From assembly GCA_037178675.1 (NCBI GenBank), contig JAYMGJ010000183.1, positions 29,777 to 93,776 of the forward strand: a stretch of DNA of 64,000 nucleotides, written 5' to 3'. Made by a program: the position numbers and the translations under genes. The notes beneath the pieces were generated by a model. That model saw only the letters and a list, made by a program, of their open reading frames with translations, ran no database searches and had not been told where the DNA came from. Each line of letters begins with the position of its first letter. Within the stretch, counting starts at the first letter, position 1. This DNA is from Scleroderma bovista. Lineage: Eukaryota; Basidiomycota; Agaricomycetes; Boletales; Sclerodermataceae. Shown here piece after piece: positions 47,992-58,969 of the stretch.

Positions 47992-50648
47992 ATGTCCACC
48001 TGGAACCGTATTATGACGCTGTTACCATCTTCAAAGCCTATTGTCAAGACGGAGAACAAGTTCTCAGATTTGAAACTCGGCGTATGGCGTTTGATTATCC
48101 TGAACGAATATGCATATAAAGTCCCTGGAATCCAATCTTCAAGTGAGGTCACGACTGTCCTCATACCGTTGTTTCGTCGTGCCTTTGGGGATATGTACGC
48201 GATCAGTCCGGTGATGTTCTACCTAATCGTCGTCACCCACCTGTGGCGGGCAATGGAGGAAACAATGTCGCTCTATTTCTCCAATCGCTTGTTGTTCTTT
48301 GTTAGTTGATTCGAATTCCGAGCTCGGCACATGAACTAAACGTCCACAGATAGAGCGGCGACTATCGGAAGGATCTGATGTAACAAATGACCTGATCTGG
48401 GCGACGATATTACGAATCGGATGTTCTGTGTTGACCACTTTATTCCGGTGGGCGTTGTAAGCATGCAATCGCTTTATACTGCGTGGATGTGTGCCAACAC
48501 ACTCATTGATCTAGCCAGGGTATCAGGGACGTGTACAGGGCACGGCTGAAATACAGCATGCAGGGTCTGCTTTTTGCAGGTATTTTGGAATATCCACCCT
48601 TCTACGAACAGTCACAGTGACTCAGCACTGTTTCAGCCCAGCTGGCTCGTGATTTGCCGACCTCGCAAGGTGACGACGCGCGGTTTTCATATTACAATCA
48701 CTGAACACCACTTTCTATTGGATACGGACAGATAACGCCAGCCAATTATATGTCGAAGCCGATTCAGTTTTCATTTGCCTCGAAAGGACCATTGAACTCG
48801 CCAAGACGCTAATTTCGTTCCTCCTGCAGCTCCGACTTATTCTCCATGTGGTTGGAACTGGGTTACAAAATGCAGGACCAACATTCATTGCACTCTGTAT
48901 ATTCCCTCTTATCATGAACTTTCTCTTGAAGAAAGAATTATGGGGAAAGAGTCAGTCTTTATGTAAAGCCCGTCGAACGGCGCTGACACCCGACTTCGAT
49001 GCGGAATAGAGTACGTAGTGGAGGCAATCAACAAATTCTATCTCCGAAAGTCAGCTCTATTGAAGCTTACGGACGATAACCTAAAGATCGAAGTCTTGGG
49101 AGGGGGAATTTCCGACTATCTGCTCAAAGGTGGGTCAGCTTATCTATGTGAATAATCTACCTCTCACTGCCAAATCAGAATACCGAAAAGCTCAGCATGG
49201 TCTCCGCGATACGCCAGACACACACCCAGAACAACTATACAGAGCGCATCAAGGATTGGTTACTGAGTTGCTTCGAAGTATCTCTTCACAGAGCTCCATG
49301 GTGAGGAGTCGTATGCTAGACGTCGTCAGGCTAACACAACCAGCTGTACTTCGCCTTTTTAGCACTTGTTACCCCATCCAAGTTATCAGTTGTGCAGCTC
49401 GCAATACTTGAGCAAACTAACCTTTCCTTGCGACAAACGTTCTGGCTTCTCGCTAATGAACTTGAGTTTTTCCCGGAAGACATGTCAAGAATGAGGGAGT
49501 TTTATGCAGCACTTGACATCGAAAATCAGATCAAAGATGGAGACACAGGTTATCCGCGACCAGATTATGACAACTCTGCCGGGATGTCTCTAGAATTGCG
49601 GTATGAATCTCGCGTCAGGAAATGGTTCGATGGTATAAACTATTATAGACATGTTTCATTCTCCTACCCAAACACGACCTCGGACCGCCCAGCATTGAAA
49701 AACGTATCATTCACAATTCATCCCGGCCAACTCGTTGTCATCGTTGGATGCAATGGGAGTGGGAAGTCCACTCTTATCAAGCTTCTCAACCGCTTGTACG
49801 ACCCGACATCAGGCACGATCCTTGTGGATGGCATACCCATTCAGAAGTACCGCATACAAGAACTGAGGCGGGCTATTGCAATGCTAACACAAGACCACCA
49901 GTTGTTCCCTCTGTCAGTGGAAGAGAACATTGTGCTTGGTGCGCCCGACGAAGAGGGGGTGAAAGACTCGCAAAAATTAGTGGAATGCGTACGACTTTCT
50001 GGTGCAGAAAAGCTCACCAACAACTTCTCGGAAGGTTTTCAAACAGTTCTGGATCCTATTCCAACAAGCTACATCAGCTTCTATGGACAGGGAAACGAAG
50101 AATTGGGGGCAATTCTCAAGAAGATGAAGAAATCTGTAAGCCTCTCAGGTGAGCATCCTTTTTGTGCGAACGTATAAGGCTGATCTGACATTTGGGTTTT
50201 TCAGGAGGAGAAAAACAAAGACTGGTGGCGTTCGTTGTTCACGTTATCTTGTTACAGTGCATTGATGACTCTTGGCACTAGCGCCCGGATGTTCATGCGT
50301 CTGACTACGCCTGTAAAGCTGGCAACCATTGACGAACCAAGCTCTGCGCTCGACCCGTCCAGTGAATTTGAACTTTTTTCTCGTCTGCGCGCAGCTCGGA
50401 AAGGTCGCACCATGATATTCGTGACGCATCGCTTTGGTCATTTAACAAAGCATGCAGATCTTATCATGTAAGTGGCCTGTCCACATTGATTAGGTGGAGT
50501 CTGTCTGAGGTTCTCATTCCATAGCTGTTTGAAGGATGGCGTTGTCGAGGAGACCGGAACGCATCCAGAGCTGTTGGTCGCGGGTGGCGAATATGCGCGT
50601 TTGTACAACGTGCAGGCAGGAGCTTTTACCACATCAGCACCAGCCTGA
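47992..50648 (+). CDS. ABC-type ATPase/transporter, separate inverted copy 4
   Basis: Ten or more exons can be joined without a break. Exon 1 is 47992-48300 (103 codons), followed by IERRLSEGSDVTNDLIWATILR and others, ending at 50646-50648. The intron after LLFA (GTATTT to TTCAG) removes an apparent in-frame stop. Hydrophobic segments are VMFYLIVVTHLW, LLQLRLILHVVG, PTFIALCIFPLIMNFLL and LYFAFLALVTPSKL. The NBD has Walker A GCNGSGKS, Q-loop MLTQDH, signature SLSGGEKQRL split by intron 50149-50204, Walker B/D-loop ATIDEPSSALDP, H-loop VTHRFGHL and a C-terminal ETGTHPELL. It is clearly more diverged than copies 1-3 and lies on the opposite strand, separated from them by mL54 and TFIIIC. It is probably the oldest relative. 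Cargo unknown. Confidence 0.85.
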
Positions 50649-51896
50649 CTTGTGGCGGAGTTATATTTGTCGTGAGGTCTTCCTAAGCAGCCACCCTTTG
50701 CTGTGGGTAACTCAAATCACGACATACAGCAGCACCGCCTTTCGATAAGAGGGTGATATCGAATAGTATAAGCTTCCGAAGTCGGAGTGGCCCATCAGCC
50801 CGTTTTCCGGATACTTGTTTAGTTTCCCGATCAATACATATATTTCAGCGTGATTTATATTGAAAGCCTTGTTATGACGTGAATTGGTAGGCCCCAAAGT
50901 TACTCATGCACATTCCGAACCGCACAATGGGCTTGAGCCGCGAGCTATTTAAGTAGGACTGTGACCAGTTACTGGAGTTCACTTTTATCAATCTTCGTGC
51001 GTATATACAAGTGAACTGCGCGAACTACCTATAATAAAACAGCCGCGCTTGAGACGATATTCTGTGGCTAGCCGGTGTGCTATATACTCACCGGACCGTT
51101 TTCAAATCTGGACACCGATAAAACGTTTAGCGTAGCATTGGCATGTTTTTTACGTGTACGAAAACCAGCAAGTGTATGTGTAGAAGCGTTTGATATGCAA
51201 ATGGCGATGCTGGAAGGGTGGAGTACGCTGGAGTACGCCACTGACCGCTGTCGACGAAATGTGAAAACCCATCAAAAATATGGATATGAACGGAGTCAGT
51301 AGGTTTACATTGTTGGGAGACGTTGCACGCTCCAAAAAGAATGACATTCACGAAAGGAATATAACATCACGGGAAGCGTTGAATGACGTTGGCCGACAGG
51401 TGCGGGTTTTTTCTTCTCTAGCCAGTCTCGAATAGAAGTCATTCATACAAAAACTTGTGGAACCTTCAACTAGCAATCCATTAGTGGTCAGGACGAATCT
51501 TACCCATAGAGCCACGGTGATCTGAAGGACATTGCAATTTTTAACAAGGACGTTTCCACCAGATGGATACGATGAAACCAAGTCGTCAGAATCAAGTTTA
51601 TGGCTGCCAAGTGGAGCTGAATTGAATGAAATCTTACCGCTACATAATCATCAATGCTGAAGTTACATCACTTCTTCGATCCTCCGTAATGCATCAGTGC
51701 ATGCAGTGGGGGTAATGTCAAAATACAGATTTCATTTCCGGCGATTCCTTCGCCCCTGTGCACATGATATAAGACCAAAATATTGCTGCGAGTGTGTGGA
51801 CCATGTAAACCTGATGGACCGGAAAGCTTAGCAGCCGCTTCAAGGCCAATAAGCTAGTCGAAAAATATACCCAGAGGAACCACAGTCCTCCATTAT
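50649..51896. other. Intergenic region before the tRNA gene
   Basis: Only frames of 60-78 codons on either strand, with no domain. I see no repeat or RNA structure apart from the tRNA that follows. Confidence 0.35.
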
Positions 51897-51905
51897 AAAA
51901 CAAAA
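51897..51905 (-). terminator. RNA polymerase III terminator of tRNA-Asp
   Basis: On the - strand the sequence after the tRNA 3' end reads TTTTGTTTT, a typical Pol III stop. Confidence 0.7.
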
Positions 51906-51906
51906 G

Positions 51907-51993
51907 CTCTCTGGCGGGGAGTCGAACCCCGCTCTCCCGCGGTCTCAGATGACTGATGACAGGCGGGTGTACTATCCGATATACTACCAGAGA
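51907..51993 (-). tRNA. tRNA-Asp (anticodon GUC) with a 15-nt intron
   Basis: The 87-nt gene folds as a full cloverleaf. The acceptor stem is TCTCTGG with CCAGAGA plus discriminator G. The D-arm lies around TAGTATATCGGATAGTAC (A box). The anticodon stem CCCGC/GCGGG carries loop CTGTCAC after splicing, and the T-arm GCGGGGTTCGACTCCCCGC carries the B box. Anticodon GTC is at 51960-51958. A 15-nt intron (51956-51942) begins after position 37, the canonical place. The mature length is 72 nt. CCA is not encoded, as normal in eukaryotes. Confidence 0.92.
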
Positions 51994-52189
51994 CTTCGCG
52001 AGTTATGTTCCAGAAGTTTGTGAAGGCAGTGTTGTATGGATCATTGCTCATTAATGAAACAAGGGCCCTAGAAGATGCTGACAGATTGGAGAGGGAGTTG
52101 TGATTAGTATCCAAATTGATACACCTTGTGCAAAACTGATGCGACTACCTTTTCCGGTTTACGGGACCGCGACTTTAGCAGTACAAGAC

Positions 52190-52450
52190 TTTTGCTTATC
52201 ACTTCGAAAAGTAGTACCGCTTCATAGATGGTTGGCCGACGATTAGACTCGATTGAACTGATTGAACTGAGATGTATCTGTAATTAGAGGCACCATAAAC
52301 TCAAATCCGTGGTACAGCTGAATAGCTTATCTGCAGAGCTTCAAGTGCAACAAGTTGACGACGTAATACGTCTTGCTTGATCTCAATGCCGATGGCCCTA
52401 GGGATATCGGACCGCGACCCTGGCGATTGGGCGATGAAGAGCGGACGGGA
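52190..52450 (-). pseudogene. Decayed fragment of a protein-kinase-like gene
   Basis: The sequence resembles the 3' half of the intact kinase gene next door. AGAGGCACCATAAACTCAAATCCGTGG (52289-52315) matches the coding sequence for HGFDFMEPL, with an intron-like spacer and then a stretch near 52370 like that for the IKKDF...LGNMI segment in the next exon. The upstream part around 52190-52245 also aligns with the RKG...RPNINEV region. The frames are broken and only the C-terminal lobe remains. Confidence 0.55.
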
Positions 52451-52859
52451 CGAGCTCCGTCTATGTAAGACTGGAGTAGGAAGGTCTTCGAATATCGGAA
52501 ACTCAACGGCTAGTCACTTATTAGTAGCATCAGAAAGCTTGAGATCGCATATAGTATATTACGGCATTATTGTTCGTAGGGCTATGGCTAATGCCGCCCC
52601 TCTATAGTACAACTTTAAGTTCATCCGCACTTTCTGGCTTCAGCTTTGCTCTCTGATTCTCTCCGGTACCCGGTCTTGTCACCACTCCGTTGCCTTGCTC
52701 GTGACAGGCATGACCCGGAATTTACTCAGCAATTCCCCACGCGTTCCATGGTGTAGTAAGTAGTCCAAATTTCCCTGTAAGCAGTGTGGAAGGACCAAAC
52801 TCGGTGCATCGCAAGTGATGAATGTAAATGGTGTAAGTAGTCGGTACAAAAGAGTGAGA
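52451..52859. other. Spacer between the kinase fragment and the kinase gene
   Basis: Presumed 3' flank of the intact kinase. No feature is recognised. Confidence 0.3.
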
Positions 52860-54224
52860 CTAAGTGGGTGGGGGTGGGATTGCTGGAAGCCGCCTTGCGA
52901 CATATCCGAGTTGACGCACCCAGTGTAAAACCGTCTGAACGGTATTTCCCAGCATGCCTTCCTGTTTATCCACGACCCGGGATCGCAACTTCAGCGGAGT
53001 AAGGCCTTTTCTTATCGTTTCGAATCGCGTAATTACTTCATTAATGTTTGGACGTTTGGATGGATTGTCCTGGGTCATGTCCGCGATGAGAGGCTCCATA
53101 AAGTCAAATCCGTGGCTTGACTGAACAACTAGTTAGCTTTGAAGGTAACGTGATACAGGGCATACCTGAACAAAGTCTTTTTTGATCATGTTACCGAGGT
53201 AGAATATGTCAGTTGGGAACGGATCGCAAGGGTTGTTAGATTTCTGAAACTCAGGAACTTCCTTATCTCCTCCCCATATCGGGATTTCGAGAGGCCGGGC
53301 GATGGACGGATCATAACGACGGGACAAACCAAAGTCGATGAAGTAATACTTGACAGGCTGCGTCGTGCGAGACTTGAAGTGTGCATATCCGGAAAAATCA
53401 CGCTTCATGATCGGATGGATCGGATGAAACGCGTCCGTGTAAAGCTTGCTGGCGTCCATCATGATGTTCAAGTGCATGCAATCTCTTTGGCCAGTTTGGA
53501 CGAAAAACAGATTCAAGTCATGGGAACACACCTGTGAGCAACTCGGTTTCCGTGCATGAACTGAAGACCCTGTAATAGTAGGTTACATGGAGTGGTGGAC
53601 GATACCATCTCACAAACCTCGAAAAGCTGGCGAAAACATTCTACAGCTTCTCCGATTGTGGAAAACGGAGGTGATGTATATTCTCGAAGGAGTGGCATGA
53701 CAATGACCATGCTGTCCGAATCGGTTGGGACACGAAAGACATCATAGATTGGAACACAATGGTTAGAAGCTTGAGATCGCAGGGGCTCAGAAGAGAAAAA
53801 TTGTCCAATCTCGACTTCGTGCGGATGAACGGATTGCTGGATTATTTTGAGAGTAACGAATGCACCATCGGACAGACGAGTCGCATCGAGTATTGTGGCA
53901 TGCTGCGAGGCGTCGGTTAGCCACTGGATTGTACAGAGCAGTGAATCATACCTCTAAAGTTCTGCTATCTTCACACAGGAGGCTGTCCTTCTTGGTTCCT
54001 TTCCATGAAGGCACCCAGTCAGGCGCATACCGGGGCCGAAGCAGGTATCCTCTGTCTTTCAACCATTGGTAGTGTTTGGACCACCAGACTTCAGGTTCGG
54101 CCAGTTCTTCCTCGGTACGTGGCTGGTATCCATCCCCGAAGACGGCCAGTTCGCCCTGAACTCTCAGGGCTTCGAGCCGTTCGGCCTCGGCCTTCCTCTT
54201 AGGCGTCTTGCTTGAACGGACCAT
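52860..54224 (-). CDS. Protein-kinase-like domain protein
   Basis: The ATG at 54224 is chosen because basic MVRSSKTPKRKAEAER begins there; an in-frame ATG at 54392 is possible. The N-terminal region has VWWSKHYQWLKDRGYLLRPRY and DWVPSWKGT, typical of a mushroom-expanded kinase-like family. Kinase marks are a beta-3-type VTLKII, IVMPLL in the hinge, GLQFMHGNRVAHR joined by splicing to DCMHLNIMMD (the HRD-xxxxN loop), YFIDFGLS (DFG) and DIFYLGNMI. The C-lobe ends DMTQDNPSKRPNINEV, and the protein ends near a Pro-rich tail at 52860. The catalytic Lys, Asp, Asn and DFG Asp all appear present, so activity is possible. Several short introns interrupt it. Target unknown. Confidence 0.75.
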
Positions 54225-54672
54225 GCTCAACCCATGAACGTGTTGTGGCCATGGTTTGTTAGACACAATGCCAAACAAACCAAAATATGGACCCTCAATG
54301 GGAAAATGAATTGTTTTTCGACATCCGCGGACCGCGGTCGTTATTTCGATCTCCGTTCCATTCCCAGATCTGCTCCTGTTCGTCACAAGCATCCTCCTCG
54401 ACGTTTCTTAGTCTAGGCTACAGTAAAATTTGCGGGAGTAGCACAAGGCAGTAAACAAGGTGTTTGCTGTTGGCGACGGTAGTTACCAAATTCGCGGACT
54501 TGTATTTGAGTTTATCGGAAGCAAAATACTTGGTGAGAGGGAAGAAGGACTTATCTGAATACTCACCGGTATTCCGATAATCAAAGCCTCACTACTTTTC
54601 CACGGCTTTTGCTTAAGAAGGCTGATCAGTCAGATCAGACGCCTAACATGTTCCCTGCTTTACAGCCTCACA

Positions 54673-55789
54673 ATGCCCCCAGGCCAGAGCAAAACTGTCT
54701 TGATTCCCCTCGATTTTGGGTCAGTCTCCAATTATGATCCAACCATCTTTCCGGTCTTCGAAGCAAATGGTCCTCTGGAGAAGGGAAACATGTACCTCAT
54801 TGCTACGTTGAATGAGCTGATTAAAATACGTGAAATGTCGAAGAGCGGATGCGATTACCGGCAACTACTGAAAGGCATGAAAGCACAATACGACGAGTGA
54901 GTGAATTCCATCCCCCGTCATCAGACTTAAGGACTATACTCTGCAGATTAATAGTCCAGAAAAATGCACTTCAAATGCAGAAGATTTCCTTCAATCCCAT
55001 CAAACTCTTCTCCAAGTACCGTAAAACACGCTTATTTCTCATGGCTGTGCGCCGCTTATACTTCAGGTCGAAGGTAAATCTATTTCAACAGGAATGGCTC
55101 TGCGTAGCCCTTACTCAAGGTTTAGAGTACCTCCGACCAGATGAAGCGTGATTTATTGTCACTTGCATCGAGCCAAGGTAATTTAGGCATCCCTATCAAT
55201 TACAGCTCTCATCCAGCAACTTCGAAGATCTTTTGGGAGAAGAAGACAATTCTGGAGGTGCAAATCAGATAAGGGGACTTGCGATTCCGATTGAGGGCGA
55301 TCTCGATGCAGAAACCCGGACTCTCATCGAGGAGGTGGCCTCCATACTCAACTCCAAGGAATTGCTGGATAGTACCAGCTCCTCCACAAGTGGGTTTTGA
55401 TGCTGTTATCGTATCGGATGACCAAAGATATTACTGTCACCTCAGACACTGCACCTAGTTATGAGAGTTCGTCCAGCAGCAGCGGAAACCGTTTTTCTTC
55501 AAGCTCAAGTGGCTCAAGCTCGACTTCAGTCGTCAATTTCACCATTGTCAACACTCTTAACCAGTCCAATGCAACACTCTCCAGGTGTATGGTTACCACA
55601 TCGCCAACGGAGGCTGCTACAATCAATGTCGGTTGTACTGGTAGCAGTGGTGCCGTAAGGTCTTTCTGCATTGTTTGTGCACCTTTTAACGTCCAGTGTT
55701 GTAGCCCACAGTTGAAGCCCCCAAGATTCCTTCCTCATCTTCCTAAATCGCACACGATGTTCGTCTGTTCGGAAATTGTACTTATATAG
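54673..55789 (+). CDS. Hypothetical protein with Ser-rich tail
   Basis: Exons joined by consensus introns: 54673 to about 54899, then IVQKNALQMQKISFNPIKLF, then SSNFEDLLGEEDNSGG..., and, if GTGGGT near 55389 is used as donor, a last exon DITVTSDTAPSYESSSSSSG with a Ser-rich stretch to the stop at 55787-55789. If that donor is not used, the protein stops at 55398-55400. It has no recognised domain. The middle is basic and the C-terminal part is low in complexity, with a PSYES motif. It diverges from the kinase gene, with about 450 nt between the two starts. Confidence 0.5.
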
Positions 55790-56191
55790 CGTTCTTTCAC
55801 CGCCAGTGGGAACGCGAACCACCGTTGCATGTAATCACACTTGTCATGTCTTCTTTGTGCAAGAACCGACTTTCCTTGAGACCTGACCTTACTTCGTGAC
55901 ATGCAATTTTCACGCGGCGCCAGCGGGCCGCATCAGTGAGATGGAAAAGAGGAATAGGCGGTCAATTAAGTGGCTGTAGAGTCGCAAATAGTACGTCTTT
56001 TATACTTCTCTCCTCCGTTGCGTACACTTCATAATATGGGCTCGACTTTTTGTGGTGACTTACGTTTGCGCATCTGTTAGGATGCTGTAGTACCTGCAGT
56101 TGAAGACTTGTAGTAAGTACCTTACAAGTGAGTCCAGACGTCCTGGGTCACCAATGCCACAACTGTTTAGCAACATTCCAACCAAACACTG

Positions 56192-56219
56192 GCAATGATC
56201 CTTCACGATCATTGCCAAC
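56192..56219. repeat. Perfect 11-bp inverted repeat
   Basis: The arms TGGCAATGATC and GATCATTGCCA are perfectly complementary around the 6-base loop CTTCAC. Confidence 0.7.
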
Positions 56220-56919
56220 AACCTAGGACACTGGAATCCCTACAAGGTTTATATGCATTGTAGGCACATATCAAGCATCGATGCCTGGTTGGCCATCTTC
56301 TCACATCGCATGCTGCCATGTTCAATCTGAACATTTGAGAATTGACTCTGACAGTGTCATCTCCGTGAGTTCCCAAGTGTAACCAGGAGCAGCCTCGGAA
56401 TAGTGAAAGCTCTCAAGCTACAGTGCACGTTTCTTAGGATGGAATGCGGAGATAATGTCTTCTCCTGATGGGGGTGTATCATGGCTTGTGACCCGATCAT
56501 GCAACGTATGGTCTGAAAATTGGGTGGAAGGCACGTGGCAAACAGTAAATACCTTGTGCCATTCCCCTGTCAGTGCATAAAGGAAATATGCAGTAGCCTA
56601 GACTAAGAAACATCAAGGAGATATATGCATGAACTTGAGACTCGAGAATTTCATATTACAGTTTTTCGTCATCAAAAGAAGAAAAAAGTACATTTATCAC
56701 CTCGACTTTTCTGTATGTGGAATGCGAAAGTCATGTATAAATCAACTGCGGTATGCCAACCAAGCACGGCACATAGAAAAGTCAGTGTGCCTGACCCACC
56801 CAGCAGCTTCTTGGCTGCCAAATGCTGACCAAGGTCTAGTTTTTCCAACATGTTCCTGAGGAATAGACAATTTTGTACTTCTCTCTTTCTGTTATCAAGA
56901 ATCTTGAGTACAATACGTT

Positions 56920-56971
56920 ATTTTCCTCATCAACGCAACAGAGCGACACTTGTTGCATTGACAAGGAAAAT
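56920..56971. repeat. 21-bp imperfect hairpin, family member 1
   Basis: Arm 56920-56940 pairs with 56951-56971 at 18 of 21 positions around a 10-base loop. The right arm and loop (GAGCGACAC.TG.TGCAT.GACA.GGAAA) are shared with the hairpin at 57697-57744. Confidence 0.65.
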
Positions 56972-57345
56972 AGTTCGATTGCACTTTATGCCGTTGCTAC
57001 GTGTTGAAAATGCTTAGAGCACCCATCAACGGCCAACGCCATCGACAGGACAGTGCAAGTGGATCGTATCGGTATACATGGTAGTGGGTCTTACAGAAGG
57101 GCAGCATATTGAGCATTGTGCTTGTAAAGGCCAGCTGAGGGAGACACTTGAATTAGCATCATTCGGCCTATAGAGTTTTCGTCGTCATCAGAACAGGAAA
57201 TTAAGGCGAGACCTTTGCTTACGAAGGTTTTCCGCAACCTTTACCGAGCTGCGGCAGAGTGAATAGACTCAGTAGGTGGGCGGATCCAACCGGCCCAACA
57301 TATTGGCTACCTCCGGGAACAAACGGCCAACCGACTAAATTATGA

Positions 57346-57366
57346 CCCCCCCCCCCCCCCCCCCCC
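57346..57366 (+). repeat. Run of 21 C
   Basis: Uninterrupted C homopolymer preceded by TTATGA and followed by ATTTGC. Its length may vary or may be an assembly approximation. Confidence 0.9.
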
Positions 57367-57696
57367 ATTTGCACACAAGGGTGCATGGTGAGCTCTCAGT
57401 GTTAAGAATCCAGTCAAATGCATCAGAATCCTCCAGCGGCAGCATTACAGTCACTCACCCGTTTTCCCATCGAACCATTGCATTCAGTTAGTCATGTGAG
57501 GTCGACAGATTTCTGCCAGTGGTCAGAAAACGGACACCAAATTGTCAACCCGTCTCGCTAAAATACAGGTTCATTTTTGGAGGACTTAAGCTTTGCATGA
57601 GGTGACAGTGGATGTGACTCACTGATGCTTGTCTACAACTTCAGGGTCCCAATGTGCTGTCGTAAGGGGAGCTGGAAATTATAGACTCATTATATT

Positions 57697-57744
57697 CCTG
57701 TCGATGCAGCACGTGTGGAGCGACACGTGCTGCATAGACAGGGA
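57697..57744. repeat. 19-bp hairpin, family member 2
   Basis: 57698-57716 pairs with 57723-57741 at 18 of 19 positions around the loop GGAGCG, and pairing extends past one bulge. Each stem carries a CACGTG-like core at its tip. Confidence 0.7.
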
Positions 57745-58021
57745 AACAAAGATCGACTAAGTGGACTTCTCCGTTTCTGCTCTAGATGCTGTGCTAACGA
57801 GTTCGTCGTCGTTTACAGAGTTGACGGGAAAGGCTCAGGTTTACAGCCGGTGGCTCTTACTTTGCCTTGGTCAGAAAGGCTAGGCCACATGCCGGAACCT
57901 GTCTACGTGCAGCCTCCCATAGCCAAACCATACATTTACTCTTCAACATGAGTGGGAACGGAGGAGAGGAAGTTGATGGATGGGAGCCACTGCGAAATCA
58001 GAAAAATTGTGAATGGAAAGA

Positions 58022-58567
58022 TCAAATGCACAGAGATATGTTGGGATATGTTTGATGCACCTGTTCCGTGGGTATTATGGACGTACGACTAGGTAAGACT
58101 TCGCTGGCCTCATCCGAGGGAAATGACAGCAATGACCCCAGCGTTTCCAGACACTCTACAAGAGGAGCGAATATGCTGTCCACCTCTTTGCAGGATTGGA
58201 GTTCTGAGGCGTCAACGCAAGAAGAAAGACGCAGAGAGGTCAGTGTGGCCATCGCCAACTCGGCCAAGGAGGGATCCAGGGAAGTCGAAGAGGCCTGTAA
58301 GTGGTAGGAGACAGTCATAAGGGCGCTTTCGGTAGCATCGCAGAACGGGTCTTCATCAAAATGTCTTCAATGAAGGCTCTCGAGTCTCTGGTTTGGAGTT
58401 GGGTTGAGGTCCACCGCATCGATGACTCTCCTGTGAAAAGCGGGCGTGGGATGATATTACATAACATCCATAAGCAGGCAATGCAATGTGCGGAAACTGC
58501 ACTCGTAGAATCTCATGCCATCATATTTTTCTTCATAGCTAAATTAGGGTTTCCAGAGTCTCTGTGA
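58022..58567 (-). CDS. Possible small hypothetical gene or exon remnant
   Basis: On the - strand 58318-58022 is open for 98 codons and has normal-looking composition (LAELAMATLTSLRLSS, then ECLETLGSLLSFPSDEASEVL), helix-like in pattern. An upstream segment, FDEDPFCDATESAL, reads into it in frame. No domain is recognised and no start codon with a clear 5' exon is found. It may be a fragment. A frame on the + strand at 58301-58567 is a shadow or an alternative. Confidence 0.25.
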
Positions 58568-58969
58568 CTCGCGACTAGTACTTTTGGTGTTCGGACCACA
58601 CGACGGAGGGAACCGAAAAAGTTCGGCGTGATAACTTCAAGCGACACTGCCATGCACTGAGCAAGGTTTCAGGAGATGTTCAAAGGACTTCGGGGTGTTG
58701 TTGCAGCTAGCGCAACACGCCCATGTGTAGGGACGCGCCGGAACTTACCTCTTCCACAGCCGGCGTTGGTGGGCTCTAGCTGTTTATCGGTGAGTTCATA
58801 ATTTTAATCCAGTATGGCATTACAGTAACTCGACTTGAATTTGCAAAGCCTCCGGGGAAATGATGCCCGTTACGCGATGGACGCGACACATATAACTATG
58901 AAGTTCGCCCTAGCAAGAGCAAGTAAAAAGGTGACCCCTTAGTCGTCAGCACTTGCTCCTCCTGTACTC

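Larger units (their letters stand above)
55790..58021. other. Gene-free interval with hairpins and a poly-C run
   Basis: No frame above about 80 codons has support. It contains three strong inverted repeats (56192-56219, 56920-56971, 57697-57744) and a 21-base C run (57346-57366), listed separately. Confidence 0.55.

Noticed and set aside
48560..48640. In-frame stop in ABC copy 4 suggesting a pseudogene
   Set aside because: The stop lies inside an intron conserved in copies 1-3 (after LLFA). Splicing GTATTT to TTCAG restores AAQLARDLP.
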